From assembly GCA_039680605.1 (NCBI GenBank), contig JBDKTA010000021.1, positions 60,818 through 124,817 of the forward strand: DNA of 64,000 bases, written 5' to 3'. The notes under the pieces were generated by a model. The model was not told the DNA's origin, did not search any database, and saw only the letters and a list, made by a program, of their open reading frames with translations. Shown here piece by piece: positions 60,124 through 64,000 of the stretch. Source of the stretch: Planctomycetaceae bacterium (lineage in GTDB: Bacteria > Planctomycetota > Phycisphaerae > SM23-33). Numbering within the stretch: the stretch's first letter is position 1; each line of letters starts with the position of its first letter. Position numbers and translations under genes: made by a program.

Positions 60124-60613
60124 AGAGACGTTTAGTGTTCAACGACACACGCGAGGCTGCATCAAAAACAAGGTGCCCTTCCTCCCTGAAACAATGCCCT
60201 TCCGTGAAGAGCCATCGCCATATCTTCTCATCTGCTCCGGCCATAGCTATGTAAGAACCATCATCGACGAATTCAGCTAATGCCGCAAAGAGTGTGTCTT
60301 CGTTTCCCATCTTCTGGCCCAGGAATTCCAAGGCAATAACGTCTCCTTCCGGCTCATCGTGGGGCAGTTCCTGGGGATTTTCATCTTCAATAGCAAGCCA
60401 GTTCCACGCCCTCATCGCTTCGAACAAGTTCTCAGCCGCCACTACTTGTTCACCACTGACCCAGGCGAAATTCAGAATGCATGGTTTCTTTGGAAGCCCC
60501 AGAAGACCTGAGCTAACGCCCATGTGCAGATTCTTGATTTTGGCAAGAGCCGCGGACTGGCATTCCTTTCTTATCCGAAAATGGGTTTCTAACTGATACA
60601 TGACGTATCCCAT
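60122..60613 (-). CDS. array gene 4: small hypothetical protein of a conserved single-domain type
   Basis: 163 residues, ATG at 60613 with AAAGGTG upstream. The pattern KIKNLHMGVSSGLLGLPKK, then EAMRAWNWLAIEDE and FVDDGSYIAMAGADEKIWRW, recalls small standalone proteins near polymorphic-toxin and immunity genes in other bacteria. This is a weak impression, not an assignment. No signal or membrane helix. Confidence 0.6.
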   Translation of the reverse strand: MGYVMYQLETHFRIRKECQSAALAKIKNLHMGVSSGLLGLPKKPCILNFAWVSGEQVVAAENLFEAMRAWNWLAIEDENPQELPHDEPEGDVIALEFLGQKMGNEDTLFAALAEFVDDGSYIAMAGADEKIWRWLFTEGHCFREEGHLVFDAASRVSLNTKRL

Positions 60614-60648
60614 GGTCACCTTTCGATTGTTGTACGAATTGACGACGT

Positions 60649-60654
60649 ATTATA
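60649..60654 (-). promoter_or_regulatory. -10 box TATAAT for array gene 4
   Basis: On the minus strand a perfect TATAAT (GGAGGTATAATACG) lies about 36 bases before the start of array gene 4, outside the repeat copies. A matching -35 is not obvious. It suggests the array genes have individual promoters. Confidence 0.4.
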
Positions 60655-60724
60655 CCTCCACACAAAGCTTGTGCCCTCTAGGTAAGAATCAGAACGGCCG
60701 GAAACTAGTGGAGTAATCGCCATC

Positions 60725-60865
60725 GGTCCCATGCCGGTATTCTACCCCTCCAGCCATGGCCCCGCAACGGGGCCGCAGGCTTCCCCTCACCCTCACGGTC
60801 TGGGGCGGGGCGGGGATAGGGGCGGCGAGGGGTTGACCACGCCGCCGGCCGACGGTCAATATTGC
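60725..60865. repeat. cassette-array repeat, copy 5
   Basis: Modules CATGCCGGTATTCTACCCC, the hairpin GGCCCCGCAACGGGGCC, CTCACCCTCACGGTCTGG, the G-rich tract, GGGTTGACC, and a short CGCCGGCCGACGGTC end. The CTTTCTTCTT module is missing. Confidence 0.85.
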
Positions 60866-60872
60866 GGCTATA

Positions 60873-61304
60873 TCAACGAAGAAACGTCAGGAGGAACACT
60901 TCATCAAGCGTTCGGCAGCCATCCAGTGCTTCTGAAAGATCTTTCATCTCCCCATATTCTGCCCAGAAGTCAGCATTTACATCAAGGTTGTGCTTTAGTC
61001 TTTTCTTAACTTCAAGAAGCGAGATCGTTCCTTGGGGCACGAAATCAACTTCCACATCCACAAACGGGTTTGCGATCCTATAGAGTGTGAGACGTAATCG
61101 GCCGACTGGCTGTCTAAGCCGCATATTCTTGACCAAGAATGCATTGCTATGCGAATCAATCAGACTGATCCCGCTTCTATTCACCGCGGCGATACTCTGA
61201 AATGTTGTCCGAAGAAGGCAGGAAGCGTCTTCTAACCTGACGGCGGACGAACCTTCGCCACCAATATCGATACAAGGCCAATGTGCTTGTTCAGATTGGG
61301 TCAT
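60873..61304 (-). CDS. array gene 5: hypothetical protein
   Basis: 143 residues, ATG at 61304 with GGAAG upstream; the upstream extension of the same frame is repeat DNA. Sequence motif EDASCLLRTTFQSIAAVNRSG and VEVDFVPQGTISLLEVKKRL, with an acidic C-terminus. Not recognised. It follows repeat copy 6 and precedes copy 5 in transcription order. Confidence 0.6.
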   Translation of the reverse strand: MTQSEQAHWPCIDIGGEGSSAVRLEDASCLLRTTFQSIAAVNRSGISLIDSHSNAFLVKNMRLRQPVGRLRLTLYRIANPFVDVEVDFVPQGTISLLEVKKRLKHNLDVNADFWAEYGEMKDLSEALDGCRTLDEVFLLTFLR

Positions 61305-61329
61305 GTTTACGATCTTCCTAATCAGGCTT

Positions 61330-61475
61330 TCCCATGCCAGTATTCTACCCCTCCAGCCATGGCCCCGCAACGGGGCCGCCGCGAGTCTCGCGGCCCCCGC
61401 AGACCTCTCCAGCCCTCACCCTCACGGTCTGGGGCGGGGCGGGGGGCGGCGACGGAATGGGGCGGGGGCGGCAAC
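61330..61475. repeat. cassette-array repeat, copy 6
   Basis: Modules CATGCCAGTATTCTACCCC, the hairpin GGCCCCGCAACGGGGCC, GCGAGTCTCGCGG, CTCACCCTCACGGTCTGG and the G-rich tract. The right end is shortened. Confidence 0.8.
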
Positions 61476-61545
61476 ATCATAATCACTCCAATGCGCTGAG
61501 CCACTACACTGTTGGTATCTTTGCAGACGGCTCCGGCCACGACAG

Positions 61546-61836
61546 CTATCCTAAAAGAACACGCCATCCTTGATATAAAAGGTAGGATAAAGGAAAGCAG
61601 CAATAGATAAGACGATAAAGCCACGGGAGTGGAACACCCAGATCAAGACAAAAGAACAAAATGCACCCAACTTCCAGGACGCACGCTTGTGGTGCGAATT
61701 GCAAATAGGGCACCGGTCCACCTGAGTGCGGATAGAGAAGAGGAATAAGGAACCATTCCGCCCACGTAGCAAGAGACCACAATATGCTGAACACGCCGAC
61801 TACATGCCAAAATATGCTCTTCCTGTTCTTAGACAT
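61546..61836 (-). CDS. array gene 6: small membrane protein
   Basis: 96 residues with three or more hydrophobic segments (HVVGVFSILWSLATWAEWFL, LEVGCILFFCLDLGVPLPW, LIYCCFPLSYLLYQGW). Start ATG at 61836 (MSKNRKSIF). The only membrane protein in the array. Function unknown. Confidence 0.6.
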   Translation of the reverse strand: MSKNRKSIFWHVVGVFSILWSLATWAEWFLIPLLYPHSGGPVPYLQFAPQACVLEVGCILFFCLDLGVPLPWLYRLIYCCFPLSYLLYQGWRVLLG

Positions 61837-61910
61837 TATTAGTCGGTAACTTTCCTAGGAATTGAGAGCAGAGTATTGGCATCTCTTGCGATTGGTGGGA
61901 AAGAAGTGAC

Positions 61911-62090
61911 TTTCTTGGGGCCGGGCTTCGGCGGTGCAGGGAGCGGCCTAGCATCGCCCCGAGGAGGTCGAAAATCGTCATACCCTCACCCTCACGGTCT
62001 GGGGCGGGGCGGGGATAGGGGCGGCGACGGGATTGATCTGGATTATTTACGTCGAGCGAAGGCAGCAAGATCGTAATTAGTAGGATACGG
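61911..62090. repeat. cassette-array repeat, copy 7
   Basis: Has GGGGCCGGGCTTCGGCGG, GGCCTAGCATCGCCCCGAGG, CCCTCACCCTCACGGTCTG, the G-rich tract, TGATCTGGATTATT and GATCGTAATTAG; the ATTCTACCCC block is absent. Confidence 0.8.
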
Positions 62091-62116
62091 CTCGAATGGC
62101 TATTGTGGTTGCATCA

Positions 62117-62467
62117 TCAAGATGTTGGCGTGGTCAAGGGAGGTACGACGATGACGCCATTGTCGTGTTCCGCAATGCTTCTGTCTGATCGCAACCAATC
62201 AACGCTGCCGTCCGAATTCAGTATCGCATTGCTGGCTGTCGAGTTGAACAATTCAACAAAATGCGCTTTAAGCGACCATTGGTCCCAGCAGGCGACGTGG
62301 AGGCTCCGACCCTCGAAATTCGACATGGGTTCCCACTTGGGCAGATCAAGGGAGGGCAACGTCAGCACAGGTTCGCCAGCCGGTATCGGATCGTTGCAGA
62401 GGCAGCACTGGTGGGCTTGCCCTTGCCTGAAGATGTGGCATCCGCGGTAGGCGTGGCGGTCATTCAC
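62117..62467 (-). CDS. array gene 7: hypothetical protein with CxxC-type cysteines (start uncertain)
   Basis: About 116 residues if a GTG at 62467 is used; longer frames read through repeat copy 8 and are less likely. Features: a cysteine cluster HQCCLCNDPIPAGEPVL and a later HVACW suggest a metal-binding finger; the C-terminal end is VIVVPPLTTPTS. Not recognised. Confidence 0.5.
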   Translation of the reverse strand: MNDRHAYRGCHIFRQGQAHQCCLCNDPIPAGEPVLTLPSLDLPKWEPMSNFEGRSLHVACWDQWSLKAHFVELFNSTASNAILNSDGSVDWLRSDRSIAEHDNGVIVVPPLTTPTS

Positions 62468-62564
62468 GATCTCTATTGTGACAGACGCGGTGGGGCAAGT
62501 CAACGGGATCCCCGTGAACGGTATATCCCCACGTTTCTGCCCTTCCCGTCGTTGCTGACGAGCC

Positions 62565-62870
62565 AGGCGGCCAGCCCCACAATTCAACCGCCTTCGCGAC
62601 GCGATCCGTCCGAGGTCCCATGCCGGTATTCTACCTCTCCAGCCATGGCCCCGCAATGGGGCCGCCGTGAGGGGCCATACGGCTTGACCTGAACCCGGTG
62701 CGGGCGAGCCGTCAACACTGCCGCCGCTGCAATCATGACTGCCGCCAACGGCATGAATGCCCTGCCGGCCGGTCACGCCGATAAGGGTAAGGGCAGAGCT
62801 CCGGCCCGTAAGCTAAAGCGCGTGAAGTCAGAGACAGCATTGGCTACAACGTAATTAGTAAGGACGGCTT
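62565..62870. repeat. cassette-array repeat, copy 8 with decayed end
   Basis: CAGCCCCACAATTCAACCG, GAGGTCCCATGCCGGTATTC, CCATGGCCCCGCAATGGGGCC; then a gap with unrelated sequence and a distant match to the final module (CTACAACGTAATTAGTAAGG) at about 62845. Holds a 39-codon open frame from 62736 that I do not call as a gene. Confidence 0.6.
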
Positions 62871-62958
62871 CCGAAAACGCCCAACTTCGTTAAGATGACG
62901 GGAGAAAGCCGGGTCGGGCACGAATCAAGAACTGACAGTCAACCGCGAGCGAACAAAC

Positions 62959-63531
62959 ATGTGGCCATTCAGAAAGAAGCCCAAGCCCACGTACGACCTG
63001 ACGTCCCTTGAGAAGGGCAAGTGTCCCGTATGCGGCGGAGACGTATCTGGCCGTGAAGCTGGATTATCGTATGTTCTGAGCTGTCAGTCGTGCAACTGGA
63101 GCATTGCATCCACCAACCGCCACCATCCTGCATGGGACAAGAACCTCTACGACATCTGGGTTGAGGCGCATGGCACTGATGAGGCGCAGGCACTTGCCGA
63201 CATAGCCCACCTATGGCACGTTGACGCGAATGAGGCAAGGTCGATCCTTCAAGGGCAGTTGCCAGCGGAACGCGGCGCAGCGGTGGAAAGGGTGTACAAG
63301 GTTTACGAACGGGCCGCCGTCTGCGGGCTGAAGGTGAGGATCAAGCCGGACTTCGAATGGAATCTTGAGGAAAATCCTTTCGATCCGCGGCACGGACCGC
63401 CTTGCCCTTACTGCGGGCGAAATCTTGCATCGGCAAAGGCGAAACAGTGCTTTGTGTGCGGCACGAACTGGCGCGACCCGTCCAACGTGACCCGCCGAGG
63501 TAAGAATGTGGCGGAGCGGCCCCCAAGGTGA
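62959..63531 (+). CDS. zinc-ribbon protein, plus-strand island gene
   Basis: 190 residues with two metal-binding sites: CPVCGGDVSG with a later CQSC near the front, and CPYCGRNLASAKAKQCFVC near the end. Between them is a helical part with HLWHVDANEARSILQG. It is polar and soluble; no enzyme motif. It is the first gene reading rightward after the array and just left of the tRNA remnant, so it may belong to the element that entered the tRNA gene. Confidence 0.75.
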   Translation: MWPFRKKPKPTYDLTSLEKGKCPVCGGDVSGREAGLSYVLSCQSCNWSIASTNRHHPAWDKNLYDIWVEAHGTDEAQALADIAHLWHVDANEARSILQGQLPAERGAAVERVYKVYERAAVCGLKVRIKPDFEWNLEENPFDPRHGPPCPYCGRNLASAKAKQCFVCGTNWRDPSNVTRRGKNVAERPPR

Positions 63532-63558
63532 AGGCCGCCTGGGAGTGCGATTGCAGGC

Positions 63559-63780
63559 ATGGCCGCTAGGGGCGAGCGCGTGAGCGACAAACCTGAATCC
63601 AACATTGCGGGGCGGATTTCGGCGTCGGCCGAAATGCTGGAAGCGGCCGTTGCGGAACTGCTGCGCCTGATTCCTGAATCATGGCAACGTACCTGCGCCG
63701 CCGGCATGGTGAGCCCAGCCGATCTTATAGCGCCCTCTATAGCGCTGCCTGTTTTTAGCGTACATCGTGAGACAGCATGA
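63559..63780 (+). CDS. small hypothetical protein (doubtful)
   Basis: 73 residues from ATG 63559, or 66 from a GTG at 63580; helical, with ASAEMLEAAVAELLRLIPES. It follows the zinc-ribbon gene in the same direction and ends within the three 10-bp repeats. Plausible but unsupported by homology. Confidence 0.3.
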   Translation: MAARGERVSDKPESNIAGRISASAEMLEAAVAELLRLIPESWQRTCAAGMVSPADLIAPSIALPVFSVHRETA

Positions 63781-63795
63781 GACACCGTGAGAATG
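63766..63795. repeat. three 10-bp direct repeats
   Basis: CGTGAGACAG, CATGAGACAC and CGTGAGAATG follow one another exactly, one helical turn apart, about 80 bp before the tRNA remnant. This resembles arm-type sites bound by an integrase or excisionase. Confidence 0.6.
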
Positions 63796-63873
63796 ACGCA
63801 ACCGCTTTGGAATAAACGACTTCGTGCGTAAGTCCAGTAACGGCCGCTAACTGTCCAGTTTGACCTTTTATTT

Positions 63874-63915
63874 ATGGCATGCAGAAGGTCAAGGGTTCGA
63901 GTCCCTTCAGCTCCA
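63874..63915 (+). tRNA. 3' half of a tRNA-Ala(GGC) gene, probable integration junction
   Basis: ATGGCATGCAGAAGGTC followed by AAGGGTTCGAGTCCCTT and CAGCTCCA. This is the anticodon loop (GGC), 3' anticodon stem, variable loop, complete T arm and acceptor strand with discriminator A. The 5' half (acceptor, D arm) is absent: the sequence to the left is unrelated. Such truncated tRNA ends mark the far side of an element integrated into a tRNA gene. Confidence 0.8.
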
Positions 63916-63947
63916 GTCTTCGTTCGCCGCCGGCGGCGAACGAAGAC
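63916..63947. repeat. perfect 32-bp palindrome directly after the tRNA end
   Basis: GTCTTCGTTCGCCGCC followed by its exact reverse complement GGCGGCGAACGAAGAC. It starts at the base after the tRNA discriminator. It could end the tRNA transcript or be another repeat element. No U-run follows. Confidence 0.75.
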
Positions 63948-64000
63948 TGCCACGGCGCAGCGGAGCTTTTCCCGCGAAGCCGGGCCCCCCATCTATCGTG

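Noticed and set aside
58965..62700. CRISPR array, because of regularly spaced repeats
   Set aside because: Spacing is 0.5-1 kb, repeats are over 100 bp, and the spacers are genes; no short repeat-spacer pattern or cas gene.
62736..62855. 39-codon plus-strand frame starting MTAANGMNALP
   Set aside because: Too short and lies within a decayed repeat copy; no ribosome site or homology.
57471..62870. Classical integron attC sites between array genes
   Set aside because: The repeats lack RYYYAAC and GTTRRRY core pairs (closest is GTTGACC), and no integrase is visible. The array resembles one in layout only.
63530..63915. tmRNA (ssrA) 3' end, because the acceptor reads CAGCTCCA
   Set aside because: The anticodon loop and variable loop fit tRNA-Ala(GGC), and no tag-peptide frame lies in the preceding 350 bp.
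63408..63992. Minus-strand frame of 194 codons containing GAEGTRTLDLLHAI
   Set aside because: This string is the antisense translation of a tRNA T arm and anticodon region, a well-known source of false proteins; the frame crosses the tRNA-Ala remnant.

Overview
The window is GC-rich DNA from an anaerobic-type bacterium, most likely a planctomycete (Phycisphaerae-like). This rests on gene content: a tig-clpP-clpP block, a DUF4091/GH123-type lipoprotein, an FGE-sulfatase protein, a type II secretion operon with PilM/PilN/PilO-like components, futalosine menaquinone genes, siroheme-dependent heme genes, and many families of palindromic interspersed repeats. The phylum is an inference. No rRNA, CRISPR array or complete tRNA is visible.

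Layout. 0-8 kb (minus): a cell-surface block with a membrane-anchored protein, a DUF4091 lipoprotein, a polytopic membrane protein and an ABC exporter with a PDZ-like insert. 8-10 kb (minus): holB and tmk, overlapping. 10-14 kb (plus): hypF-hypC-hypD for NiFe hydrogenase maturation. 14-16.4 kb (plus): an OmpA-like lipoprotein and an FGE-domain protein. 16.5-30.7 kb (minus): one long run reading ECF sigma factor, anti-sigma factor, two small CpxP-like or coiled-coil exported proteins, gspE-F-G-H-I-J-K-L-M-C-D and a lipoprotein. 30.9-32.7 kb (plus): a hydrolase-like protein and a small hypothetical protein. 32.9-36.3 kb (minus): trigger factor, two ClpP proteases, lipoprotein. 36.8-42.4 kb (minus): a YyaL-type thioredoxin protein carrying an in-frame repeat insertion, and a two-component system flanked by two membrane-anchored tyrosine phosphatases. 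42.6 kb (plus): an exported metallophosphoesterase.

44-55 kb holds two divergent cofactor operons. Leftward is menaquinone synthesis by the futalosine route: an MqnB-MqnP fusion, UbiX-like, MenG, MqnA and an MqnE-MqnC fusion. Rightward is heme synthesis through siroheme: AhbC, a CobA-HemD fusion and an AhbD-AhbA-AhbB triple fusion. Five of the pathway enzymes are double or triple modules. 55-56.3 kb (minus) is an ArgD-type aminotransferase.

56.7-64 kb is an accessory island. It has a 5'-truncated phage-like gene and then seven small unrelated genes, all on the minus strand. Each is separated by a copy of a complex 140-300 bp repeat, giving a cassette-like array. After these come a zinc-ribbon gene, three 10-bp direct repeats, and the 3' half of a tRNA-Ala(GGC) gene, which looks like an integration junction.

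At least six palindromic repeat families sit between genes and inside them. They are found in prepilin leader peptides, in the AhbC tail and in the middle of the YyaL-type protein. A short relic resembling a REP-associated transposase lies at about 40 kb.
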